NCBI RefSeq assembly: GCF_937875145.1
Contig: NZ_CALNCS010000027.1
Location: forward strand, 1 to 50,245
From: Alkalibaculum bacchi
Lineage (GTDB): Bacteria; Bacillota; Clostridia; Eubacteriales; Alkalibacteraceae
DNA length: 50,245 nucleotides
Reading direction: 5' to 3'
The position numbers and the translations under genes are program-made. This document shows, one piece after another, positions 1 through 7,291 of the stretch (within the stretch, counting starts at the first letter, position 1; each line of letters starts with the position of its first letter). The notes beneath the pieces were generated by a model that saw nothing but the letters and a program-made list of their open reading frames with translations, had not been told where the DNA came from and did not search any database.

Positions 1-46
1 CCTCGGGACGACCGGGTTTGTGGAGCCCTGGGACGACCACGTGACT
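1..46. other. GC-rich window edge, possible chimeric end
   Basis: The first 46 bases are much richer in G and C than anything else in the window and contain the nonamer gggacgacc twice (5-13 and 30-38). Protein homology to the paralogous permease at 6227-7291 starts only at the Gln-Gly codons at 47-52. The paralogue has Leu-Gly-Ile-Ser before that point; here the frame is open but reads unrelated residues. This looks like an assembly or amplification artefact at a contig end, though a real recombination junction cannot be excluded. Confidence 0.5.
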
Positions 47-796
47 CAAGGGGCTTCTTTTGGTGCTGCGTTTGCAATTGTATTTTTAGATGCTGGCGTA
101 CAGATCAATGCTAGTACGGCAGCAGCAGTATCTATTTCAAATCCTTACCTTGTAACGATTTTTGCTTTTCTAGGAGGAATATTGACTACAGGTGTCATTC
201 TTGGATTATCGAGGTTTACAAAGGTAACGCCAGTTGCGCTGATTTTAGCTGGCGTTGCACTTAGTTCTCTTTTTGCTGGGGGAACCACATTAGTGCAGTA
301 CTTTGCAGATGATGTAAAAGTAGCTTCAGTAGTATATTGGACATTCGGAGATCTAGGTAGAGCTGGGTGGAATCAGATAAGGGTAATATTTCTTATATCT
401 TTCATCGCATTTATATACTTTTTCTATAATAGATGGAATTATAATGCTATGGAAGCAGGAGTAGAAACAGCAAAAAGCCTCGGTATTGATGTTGATTGTC
501 TAATACTTATAAGTATGGTGTTTTGTACCCTTATAGCGGCAATTTCCGTTGCTTTTGTAGGTAGCATAAGTTTTATCGGTTTAGTTTCGCCTCATATTGT
601 AAGGAAATTTGTTGGAAATGATCATCGCTTTCTAATTATAGCTTCAGCCATTATGGGAGCAATTATATTAGTTCTGGCAGAGTTAGTATCTCGCACGATC
701 GCATCTCCAAGTATCCTTCCAATCGGTGCATTAACGTCTTTCTTAGGAGCTCCTCTGTTTTTGTATTTGATTTACAAGAGGGAGGGATTTAAGTGA
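2..796 (+). CDS. FecCD-family metal-chelate ABC permease, 5' partial (cassette 1)
   Basis: Inner-membrane permease of the FecCD (BtuC-like) family, which forms the channel for iron-siderophore, cobalamin or other metal-chelate import. Family features visible are the hydrophobic helices, the LILAGVALSSLF and TFGDLGR segments, the coupling-region motif FIGLVSPHIVR and the C-terminal LPIGALTSFLGAPLF. About 250 residues remain; the intact paralogue at 6227 has 354, so roughly the N-terminal 100 are missing at the window edge. The residues encoded before base 47 do not match the family. It overlaps the following ATPase start by 4 bases (GTGA), so the two are translationally coupled. The substrate cannot be read from the sequence. 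Confidence 0.85.
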   Translation, partial: LGTTGFVEPWDDHVTQGASFGAAFAIVFLDAGVQINASTAAAVSISNPYLVTIFAFLGGILTTGVILGLSRFTKVTPVALILAGVALSSLFAGGTTLVQYFADDVKVASVVYWTFGDLGRAGWNQIRVIFLISFIAFIYFFYNRWNYNAMEAGVETAKSLGIDVDCLILISMVFCTLIAAISVAFVGSISFIGLVSPHIVRKFVGNDHRFLIIASAIMGAIILVLAELVSRTIASPSILPIGALTSFLGAPLFLYLIYKREGFK

Positions 797-1542
797 TAGA
801 AGTGCGCAATATTTCTTTTTCATATGATAAAAATGAAATATTAAAAAACATAAGTTTTGATATTCACGATAAAGAGTTTATAGCGGTCCTTGGAAATAAC
901 GGAGCTGGTAAGAGTACATTAATCACATGTTTAAATAGAATAAAGACGCCTAGTACTGGTAATCTCAACATTAATGGCAAGGACATATTTAAGATGAGTC
1001 GTAATGAAATCGCACAAAATATTTCCTACGTGGCACAAAAAAATGAATTGAGCCATTATACAGTCTATGATTCAGTATTATTGGGGCGTAAACCATACAT
1101 TAAGTGGAGTACTTCTGATGAAGATTTGAAAATTTGCGATAGAATGCTGGAATTAGTGGGAATGACTTCATTTAGATTAAAATACGTTAACAAGTTAAGT
1201 GGTGGTGAAGTACAGAAGGTAATGTTGGCAAGGGCATTGGTTCAACAACCTAATTTGCTATTATTAGATGAACCAACGAGCAATCTTGACCCTAAAAATC
1301 AGCATGAAATGATGAAATTAGTGAAGAAGATGGCAAGAGAGCAAAACATTACTGTTTTGATCGTTATTCACGACATAAATCTCGCTCTTCGATATTGCGA
1401 CAAATTTTTATTTTTGAAAGATGGACTTGTATACAGTTTTGGCGATTGTTCAACTGTAACAGAAGAAATATTAAAAGAAGTATATGATATAGAAACGAAA
1501 CTTGTAGAAATTGATGGAAGAAAAATAGCATTAATTGAGTAA
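793..1542 (+). CDS. FecE/FhuC-family ABC transporter ATPase (cassette 1)
   Basis: Cytoplasmic ATPase that powers the permease of cassette 1. It has 249 residues, the usual length. Motifs are Walker A GNNGAGKST (about residues 34-42), the Q-loop region VAQKNE, the signature LSGGEVQ, Walker B LLLLDEPTSNLD and the switch histidine in VIHDINLALRYC, so it looks functional. The GTG start at 793 has a GAGGGAGG-like ribosome site just upstream and overlaps the permease stop. No binding protein gene follows; any partner fecB lies outside the window or is shared with cassette 3. Confidence 0.9.
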   Translation: MIEVRNISFSYDKNEILKNISFDIHDKEFIAVLGNNGAGKSTLITCLNRIKTPSTGNLNINGKDIFKMSRNEIAQNISYVAQKNELSHYTVYDSVLLGRKPYIKWSTSDEDLKICDRMLELVGMTSFRLKYVNKLSGGEVQKVMLARALVQQPNLLLLDEPTSNLDPKNQHEMMKLVKKMAREQNITVLIVIHDINLALRYCDKFLFLKDGLVYSFGDCSTVTEEILKEVYDIETKLVEIDGRKIALIE

Positions 1543-1845
1543 AATCAAAATCAATAAGAGATCTAGAATAATTTTAGTGAAATTACCATGAATAAAGGAG
1601 AAACAGTGTTAGACGTATCAACTAAGTATTGATGAATTATAACAATAAATGAAACTACAATCTCAAACTAGAATCTTTAAGTTAAATGAGATGAGATTAA
1701 ATGCAATAGCAGAGATATATAGGCAACAACCTCAAGATACTTCTTAATTAAAAGGGGACACAGTTCAATTTACTATTTTAAGTCATTGTTAGATTATTTT
1801 AGCGTAAAAATGATATAAAAATTAAAAAATTAAAAGTAGTATCGC
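1543..1845. other. Decayed spacer between cassettes 1 and 2
   Basis: This stretch occupies the place where the N-terminal half of the cassette 2 permease should be. It holds a short istB-like remnant (1649-1747, listed separately) and, at about 1750-1780, an AAGGGGACACAG string of the kind often seen near transposon ends. I see no intact gene. A TAG stop in the permease frame at about 1837 shows that the reading frame does not continue upstream. Confidence 0.6.
1649..1747 (+). pseudogene. IS21-like IstB ATPase remnant (N-terminus only)
   Basis: This 32-codon ORF contains KLNEMRLNAIAEIYRQQ followed by PQD. That resembles the N-terminal helix of IstB, the helper ATPase of IS21-family elements, where a Leu-rich Lys-x-Met-Arg/Lys-Leu stretch is followed by Met/Ile-Ala-x-x-Tyr/Phe. 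The P-loop domain is absent and no IstA is visible. The match is short and made by eye. If right, an IS21-type element probably caused the truncation of the neighbouring permease and then decayed. Confidence 0.4.
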
Positions 1846-2430
1846 AAGACAACGCCACCAATGATGATTTTAGCTGGTGTTGCTTTAAGTTCTCTATTTT
1901 CAGGAGCTACTACTTTATTGCAGTATTTTTCAACTGACACCCAGATGTCAGCGATTGTGTTTTGGACTTTTGGCGATTTGGGAAGGGTGAATATGAAGGA
2001 AGTAGGCATTGTTGTTTTTGTAACGAGTCTATCATTCGCCTATTTTTTATTCAATAGTTGGAATTACAATTCACTAGAATCAGGAGAAGATACTGCAAGG
2101 GGTTTAGGAGTGCATGTTTCAAGGGTACGTTTAACAAGTATGGTTATTGCATCTCTTAATACTGCGATAATTGTATCATTTGTAGGAACGATTAATTTCA
2201 TCGGTTTAATCGCGCCACACATAGTTCGTCGTTTTATAGGAAATGATTATCGGTATCTATTACCTGCGTCTGCTTTTATGGGTGCTTTACTATTGATAAT
2301 GAGTGATATTTTTGCACTATTGATTATTTCACCAGTGATATTGCCCATTGGTGCAATCACCTCTTTCTTAGGTGCACCGCTATTTCTGTATTTAATATAT
2401 AAAGGAGCTGGATCCCATGCTAAAAGTTAG
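1846..2430 (+). pseudogene. FecCD-family permease, N-terminal half lost (cassette 2)
   Basis: Only the C-terminal part of a FecCD permease remains. Homology to the two paralogues starts at a Lys-x-Thr-Pro at 1846 and runs through MMILAGVALSSLF, TFGDLGR, FIGLIAPHIVRRF and LPIGAITSFLGAPLF to the stop. An ATG at 1861 could start a 189-residue product, against 354 in the intact copy, but about 165 N-terminal residues and several membrane helices are missing. No convincing ribosome site precedes it. It overlaps the next ORF by 14 bases, as in a working operon, so decay is probably recent. Confidence 0.8.
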
Positions 2431-3007
2431 TGGATTAGAATTTAGTTATGGTACAGATAAAAAGATTTTGCAAGAAGTATCATTTGATGTTTTAAATGGT
2501 GAATGCGTCGCTATTTTGGGTAACAATGGTGCAGGGAAAAGCACCATGCTCAAATGCCTGAACAAGATTATTTCACCTCATAAAGGTACAGTGGTTGTAA
2601 ATCAGGTCAATATCCTAAAGCTCAGTGGTTTACAAATTGCCCAAAAAACAGCTTATGTTGCTCAAAAAAATGAAGTGAATCAAATATCCGCCTACGATGC
2701 TATATTATTGGGAAGAAAACCATATGTGACGTTCTCGCCTACTAGCTGTCTCGATTTACACAATCAGCTGGAGGTATTAAAATTAATTCAGAAGATAACG
2801 AAAGAAAAAGAAATTGCTGTAGTCATTGTGTTACACGATTTAAATTTAGCCCTTAGATATTGTGATAAATTTCTCTATTTAAAGAATTCTAAAGTTTACT
2901 CTTATGGCGACATTGAAACAGTAACATCAAGAACGATAAGCGATGTTTATGGAGTAGATGTGGAGATTGTAGAACGTAGGGATATGAAAATTGTCATACC
3001 ATATTAG
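2417..3007 (+). pseudogene. FecE-type ATPase with in-frame deletion of catalytic core (cassette 2)
   Basis: The 196-residue product aligns with the cassette 3 ATPase (269 residues) through Walker A GNNGAGKST and up to LLGRKPY at residue 103, then jumps to PTSCLDL. About 55 residues are missing, including the LSGGQ signature and the LLLLDE Walker B with the catalytic glutamate. The switch-His region VLHDLNLALRYC is kept. The junction at about bases 2726-2735 keeps the frame. An ABC ATPase without signature and Walker B cannot form a normal ATP sandwich, so this is almost certainly inactive. AAGGAG at 2401-2406 is its ribosome site. Confidence 0.85.
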
Positions 3008-3050
3008 CAAAATGTAGGCAAGGGTATAGAGAATGCAAGTACTATAGTGG

Positions 3051-3078
3051 TTGTCGAGGATAAGAAGATTAATATAAT
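3051..3078 (+). promoter_or_regulatory. Putative promoter of the CooC-like gene
   Basis: TTGTCG at 3051-3056 and a perfect TATAAT at 3073-3078 are separated by 16 bases, upstream of the gene at 3109, which has AAAGGAGAG as ribosome site. The -35 matches the consensus at four of six positions. Confidence 0.4.
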
Positions 3079-3108
3079 ATCTATATAAAATAAAGGAGAG
3101 AATGTAAG

Positions 3109-3864
3109 ATGCCAAAAATTATACTAAGTGGTAAAGGTGGAAGTGGTAAAAGCACATTGACGTCTTTGCTATCGCAAACTTTAGCAGCAGAAGGTAAAAG
3201 AACATTAGTTGTTGATACTGATGAATCCAATCGAACTTTGGATAAAATGCTCAATATGTCAAGTGCTGAAATGGGTTTATTAGATTATCTAGGTGGCAGG
3301 GAAGAATTTAAAGCGAATATGGGGAAAGATAGCAAAAACCTTTCAAGCAACAATAGAATTACCTTAGATATGTTACCTGAGAAGATTGTATCTTGGAAGG
3401 GAAATTTAGGATTGTTAAGTGTAGGTAAAATTCAACAGGTTAGCGAAGGATGCGCCTGCCCTATGGGAGCAACTGCACGAAAGTTTCTTAACCAATTGAC
3501 GGTAACTGAAGATGAATGGGTAATCGTCGATACAGAAGCAGGAGTGGAACACTTTGGTAGAGGTCTCTTAGAAGGAGCAGACAAGGTAGTAATGGTCATA
3601 GAGCCTTCTAATGAATCGGTAACTTTAGCCGAAAGAATAAAAGAATTCGCAGAAGAAAAAGACAAGCCTTTTGTGGTAGTGTTAAACAAGATAGGGGATA
3701 AACAAGAAAAAATATTAACGGAAAAATTAGAGGATAAAGGTATTCGTATAGGCGGTATTTTAAAACAATCAGAGGGAATAGCTCTCAACAATCTAATGGG
3801 GGAAACTATTGACTCTTCTGAATTCACTGAAACGGTTAATGAAATATTACGGACCCTCGTGTAA
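3109..3864 (+). CDS. cooC: CooC-like P-loop ATPase (nickel insertion / CODH maturation type)
   Basis: MinD/ParA-type ATPase of the CooC group, known to help insert nickel into carbon monoxide dehydrogenase. The 251-residue protein starts with the deviant Walker A GKGGSGKST (residues 8-16), then VVDTDES, a C-x-C motif in GCACPMG (Cys115 and Cys117) and WVIVDTEAGVEHFGRG. In characterised CooC the paired cysteines bind metal at the dimer interface; here they fall at nearly the same place. It sits between the broken cassette 2 and the intact metal-chelate importer, and no CODH gene is in the window. It could serve another metalloenzyme, so the symbol is by family only. Confidence 0.8.
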   Translation: MPKIILSGKGGSGKSTLTSLLSQTLAAEGKRTLVVDTDESNRTLDKMLNMSSAEMGLLDYLGGREEFKANMGKDSKNLSSNNRITLDMLPEKIVSWKGNLGLLSVGKIQQVSEGCACPMGATARKFLNQLTVTEDEWVIVDTEAGVEHFGRGLLEGADKVVMVIEPSNESVTLAERIKEFAEEKDKPFVVVLNKIGDKQEKILTEKLEDKGIRIGGILKQSEGIALNNLMGETIDSSEFTETVNEILRTLV

Positions 3865-3960
3865 AAGCACGACAATTGAATGAAAAAAGCATATGAGCAT
3901 ATGGGAACTGAGTAATATGAAATATGTTCCGTTTTTGGTGTGTAGAAAGAAAAATTAAAT

Positions 3961-4133
3961 CATGATATCTTTAAGGACTTAAATCGAATTTTGCCAAAGA
4001 CTTTACAGATGAAGAGCGATATATGGTAAGAAAGCTTTTGTATAAAATGTTTGACAATATTGTAACTTATGAAAAGGAAAAAATAAAAATAACTAGGTAT
4101 GAATTTCGATTTTTTAAGGATAAAATGTCATAA
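3961..4133 (+). pseudogene. Possible frameshifted MarR-like regulator remnant
   Basis: Two overlapping frames join to read FKDLNRIL, then AKDFTDEERYMVRKLLYKMF, then an Asn-Ile-Val tail ending at the stop at 4131-4133. The Thr-Asp-Glu-Glu-Arg followed by an amphipathic leucine helix is typical of the C-terminal dimerisation helix of MarR-family regulators. There is no start, no DNA-binding domain, and a frameshift at about 3990. The call rests on a weak pattern. Confidence 0.3.
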
Positions 4134-4138
4134 CATTG

Positions 4139-4167
4139 TTGCCTTCGCAACGTACTTGAGCTATAAT
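4139..4167 (+). promoter_or_regulatory. Putative promoter of the methyltransferase-fecBCD operon
   Basis: TTGCCT at 4139-4144 and a perfect TATAAT at 4162-4167 lie exactly 17 bases apart. Transcription would start near 4174 and give a leader of about 115 bases before the GTG start at 4290. The leader contains a hairpin (TATAAGT/ACTTATA, about 4187-4207) and then the conserved terminator-like element at 4220. Confidence 0.6.
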
Positions 4168-4219
4168 TAACAAATATAAAGTAGTTATAAGTTATGAAGA
4201 CTTATAAAAAAATTAATTT

Positions 4220-4271
4220 GCCCACGAAGGGTTATCGGTGAAACGATAATTTTTTGTGGGCTTTTATTTTT
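4220..4271 (+). promoter_or_regulatory. Conserved terminator-like leader hairpin, copy A
   Basis: Outer stem GCCCAC (4220-4225) pairs with GTGGGC (4256-4261); next comes GAAGGG facing a run of six T; then inner stem TTATCG/CGATAA around the loop GTGAAA. With G-T pairs this makes one 18-bp hairpin, followed at once by CTTTTATTTTT, so it can act as an intrinsic terminator. The ribosome site GAGGAGG (4274-4280) follows directly. The same element occurs at 8253-8304 ahead of the FmdE gene with a changed but still paired outer stem. This suggests transcription attenuation of both operons by a shared signal; the ligand is unknown. Confidence 0.6.
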
Positions 4272-4289
4272 GTGAGGAGGAATGTAAAA

Positions 4290-5102
4290 GTGCAACTAGA
4301 AGATATAAGAAAAATATGGACTTATGAGGAAAGAGATGTAGCTGCCAGCATAGAGATGTGGGACTCAATGGCTACAAAATTTGGGGAATTCGAGTTGCCT
4401 TCAAGCTCGAACAGTACTCTTTTAAAATTACTAGAAGAAAACGAAATGCTTCAACCTGAATATACGGTACTGGATGTAGGCTGTGGAGCGGGGAAATATT
4501 CTTTAGCACTAGCGAAGAAGTGTCAAAATGTAGTCGGTTTAGATTTATCGTCAAAAATGATTGAAAAAGCCAAGATTAAAAAAGAGGAAATGGGAATTGA
4601 AAATGCTGAATTTCATGTTTGTAATTGGCATGAATTAGATTTAAAACAAATAGATTATATGGGGAAATTTGACCTCGTCATTGCTAATATGACACCTGGT
4701 GTGCGTAGTGCAGAGACTTTTGAAAAGCTTCATCAAGCAAGTAGAGGCTATTGCGTCCTAGCAAAGCCTATTAAACGTACAGACCCTGTTTCTGATGAAA
4801 TAAGAAAGATGCTTTCTATTGAAAGAAAAATGGAAACTGGAGATAAGGATATTCTCTACGCATTTGCATTGTTGTGGTTACAAGGCATCTTGCCAAAATT
4901 AATATATGAACCCCGAATTTGGGATCAGAAAAGAACTGTTGATGAAGCCAGTAAACTCTATGTAAATCGAATGAAATCCTATAGAGAGTTGACTAGTGAC
5001 GAAGAAGATCAAATTGATAAGTACTTAATGTCCATTGCTAAAGATGGTCATATTGAAGAAAAAGTAAATACAACTATTGCCACTATGTATTGGGAAGTAT
5101 AA
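4290..5102 (+). CDS. Class I SAM-dependent methyltransferase
   Basis: A Rossmann-fold methyltransferase of 270 residues. Motif I is VLDVGCGAGKYSLALAKK, followed by the acidic end of strand 2 in VVGLDLSSKMIEKAK, which binds the SAM ribose. I chose the GTG at 4290 because GAGGAGG lies 9 bases upstream; the longer in-frame TTG at 4254 falls inside the leader hairpin and has no ribosome site. It is the first gene of an operon with a FecB lipoprotein, permease and ATPase, the binding protein starting 15 bases later. It may modify a metallophore or chelate linked to the importer. That is inference from position, and the substrate is unknown. Confidence 0.8.
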   Translation: MQLEDIRKIWTYEERDVAASIEMWDSMATKFGEFELPSSSNSTLLKLLEENEMLQPEYTVLDVGCGAGKYSLALAKKCQNVVGLDLSSKMIEKAKIKKEEMGIENAEFHVCNWHELDLKQIDYMGKFDLVIANMTPGVRSAETFEKLHQASRGYCVLAKPIKRTDPVSDEIRKMLSIERKMETGDKDILYAFALLWLQGILPKLIYEPRIWDQKRTVDEASKLYVNRMKSYRELTSDEEDQIDKYLMSIAKDGHIEEKVNTTIATMYWEV

Positions 5103-5117
5103 AGAAGGATGATGATA

Positions 5118-6233
5118 ATGAAGCGAATGATAGCCATTGTTTTATTAGTACTATTTGTTTTTGTAGGTTGTACTTCTAAAGAAAATAGAGAACCTTCAAA
5201 GGAAACAAGCCAATCTACAGTGGAGGACAGCCTTCGCATTGTAACAGATGCTACAGGTAGAAATGTCGAGATACCCCAACATGTAGAATCTATAGTTTGC
5301 GTTGGCGTTGGGACACTCCGTTTTACTACATATATGCAGGCTACGGACTTAGTCCTGGGCATTGAAGAACACGAACACGAACCAGCACTTGAAAAACCAT
5401 TTAATTATGTGAACAAAGATTTTTTTACGACTTTGCCGGCTACTGGGAACAATGGAGAAACCTACGATGAAGAGATTGTAAAATTAAGTCCAGATGTAAT
5501 TATGGCATCTACATTTGATAAAGTAGGGGCAGATGCTTATCAGAAAAAGACTGGTATACCTGTGATAGTCATTCCTTTGATTGATACTGTATTTGATGAA
5601 GGTTGCTATAATACTCTTGAATTGATGGGCGAAGTATATGATAAAAAAGATCGTGCCGAAGAGCTTATTACCTATTTTAAAGGGATAGAAGAAGATCTTA
5701 ACAATCGAGTAAAAGACATTAAAGAGGAAGATAAGCCTACTGTTTACGTAGGAGGTGTTTCTTTCAAAGGTGCCCATGGATTTGATGGAACAGAGGCTAA
5801 CTATGCTCCTTTTGAAGCTGTAGGAGCAAAAAACTTAGCAGAGGAAACTGGCCAGAAAGGTCCCTTTAATATTGATATGGAAAAAGTACTACAGTGGGAC
5901 CCAGATATCATATTCTTAGATTTTAGTGGCAAAGAATTAATTAATGAAGATTACGCAAAGAACGCAGATTATTATAATTCTTTAACTGCAGTAAAAGAGG
6001 ATCGAGTATATTCACAGATCCCTTTCCGCTTTAATGCAGTTAATGCAGAGATGGCTCTAGCTGATACCTATTATGCTGGAAAGATGATTTTTCCTGAACA
6101 ATTTAAAGATATAGATCCAGCAAAAAAAGCAGATGAGATTTTTGAGATGATGTTAGGAACAAAGTACTATGACACATTAAGAGAAAATGGGTATGAATTT
6201 AGGGAAATAAAGATAGGTGAAAGTAATTGGTAG
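5118..6233 (+). CDS. FecB-type metal-chelate binding lipoprotein
   Basis: Extracellular substrate-binding lipoprotein of the periplasmic binding protein type III (BtuF/FhuD) family. MKRM, a hydrophobic stretch and the lipobox FVGC give signal-peptidase II cleavage with lipid anchoring, and a Ser/Glu-rich linker follows. The body begins with ATGRNVEIPQHVESIVCVG and contains LSPDVIMAS and WDPDIIFLD, typical of the two lobes joined by a helix. Three ATGs compete; 5118 is preferred because AGAAGG ends nine bases before it, while the ATG at 5109 touches that site. It ends inside the permease start (7-base overlap). The ligand is unknown. Confidence 0.9.
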   Translation: MKRMIAIVLLVLFVFVGCTSKENREPSKETSQSTVEDSLRIVTDATGRNVEIPQHVESIVCVGVGTLRFTTYMQATDLVLGIEEHEHEPALEKPFNYVNKDFFTTLPATGNNGETYDEEIVKLSPDVIMASTFDKVGADAYQKKTGIPVIVIPLIDTVFDEGCYNTLELMGEVYDKKDRAEELITYFKGIEEDLNNRVKDIKEEDKPTVYVGGVSFKGAHGFDGTEANYAPFEAVGAKNLAEETGQKGPFNIDMEKVLQWDPDIIFLDFSGKELINEDYAKNADYYNSLTAVKEDRVYSQIPFRFNAVNAEMALADTYYAGKMIFPEQFKDIDPAKKADEIFEMMLGTKYYDTLRENGYEFREIKIGESNW

Positions 6234-7291
6234 TAGAGCAAAAGCAAACGAATATTCTAGCTTATGAAAAGTATAAGACAAGAAGTATTTTCTTTTTATG
6301 TTTTCTCGCTTTAGCACTAATTCTAAGTGCCTTGCTCGCATTGCGAGCAGGCTCCTATGAAACGTCTTTAGTAGAAATTGCGAAAGCAATCTTTGGGAAA
6401 GCAGATGCTAAGATGAATACAGTAGTTCAAAACATGCGTCTTCCCAGAGTGATAACGGCTATTTTAGGTGGGTGTGGACTAGGTATTACGGGATGTGTAT
6501 TACAGGCTGTTCTTCACAACCCTATGGCCTCTGCTTCAACGCTGGGTATTTCTCAAGGAGCTACCTTTGGCGCCTCCTTTGCTATTATTGTACTAAGTGC
6601 AGGGACACAAGGAAATACTGGAATTAACTTTTCTAATTCCCTGCTTATTAGTTTGTGCGCTTTTATTTGTAGTATGGGCGTTTCTGCGCTTGTTTTAGGC
6701 TTATCGAGAATTAAGAAGATTACACCTGAATCCATGATATTAGTGGGTGTAGCCCTCAGCGCTATGTTCCAAGGAGGGGCGACGCTTTTACAATACTTTG
6801 CAAGTGAAGAACAATTAACCTCGGTAGTCTTTTGGACTTTTGGTGATCTTGGACGTACTGGCTGGAAAGAAATTTACATTATGGCAGTGGTTGTGCTTTT
6901 GGCATGTTTGTTTTTTATGTTGAAACGGTGGGACTACAATGCATTAGAAAGTGGAGAACAGACAGCTATTAGTCTTGGTGTTAATGTCAATCGAGAGAGA
7001 ATTGTAAATATGATCATATGTTCTTTAACGGCTTCGGTTATTGTTTCCTATGTGGGTCTTATTAACTTTATTGGTCTTATTGCTCCACATATTGTTCGAA
7101 GATTTATAGGAAATAATCATGTTTATCTTTTGCCTTGCTCAGCACTTATGGGAGGAGTTTTACTTTTGTTAGGAGATCTGGGGGCACGAGGTATTATGTC
7201 GCCAGTTATTTTGCCTATTGGTGCAATTACATCCTTCTTAGGCGCACCATTATTTATTTATTTAATATTTAAAGGGGGCAATAAAAAATGA
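6227..7291 (+). CDS. FecCD-family ABC permease (cassette 3, intact)
   Basis: Full-length 354-residue permease with about ten hydrophobic segments. The first membrane helix (about residues 20-42) is followed by LRLPRVITAILGGCGLGITG, the typical FecCD N-terminal signature, written here from LPRVITA onward as the key part. Later motifs are LGISQGATFGA, TPESMILVGVALS, TFGDLGRTGW, FIGLIAPHIVRRF and LPIGAITSFLGAPLF. The start is TTG at 6227 with AGGTG at 6214-6218 upstream, overlapping the lipoprotein gene. It pairs with the ATPase that begins inside its stop codon. It is the reference against which the damage in cassettes 1 and 2 can be seen. Confidence 0.92.
   Translation: MVVEQKQTNILAYEKYKTRSIFFLCFLALALILSALLALRAGSYETSLVEIAKAIFGKADAKMNTVVQNMRLPRVITAILGGCGLGITGCVLQAVLHNPMASASTLGISQGATFGASFAIIVLSAGTQGNTGINFSNSLLISLCAFICSMGVSALVLGLSRIKKITPESMILVGVALSAMFQGGATLLQYFASEEQLTSVVFWTFGDLGRTGWKEIYIMAVVVLLACLFFMLKRWDYNALESGEQTAISLGVNVNRERIVNMIICSLTASVIVSYVGLINFIGLIAPHIVRRFIGNNHVYLLPCSALMGGVLLLLGDLGARGIMSPVILPIGAITSFLGAPLFIYLIFKGGNKK

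Noticed and set aside
3432..3875. 147-codon open frame on the minus strand of the CooC-like gene
   Set aside because: It is the antisense shadow of a clear gene with intact motifs on the plus strand.
4220..4271. Leader elements as a known riboswitch (SAM, cobalamin, NiCo, Moco, fluoride, preQ1)
   Set aside because: The conserved core is a single short hairpin with GAAGGG facing a T run; it lacks the conserved cores and size of those classes as I know them.
4254..4289. TTG start at 4254 for the methyltransferase
   Set aside because: It lies in the leader hairpin with no ribosome site; GTG at 4290 has GAGGAGG at proper spacing.
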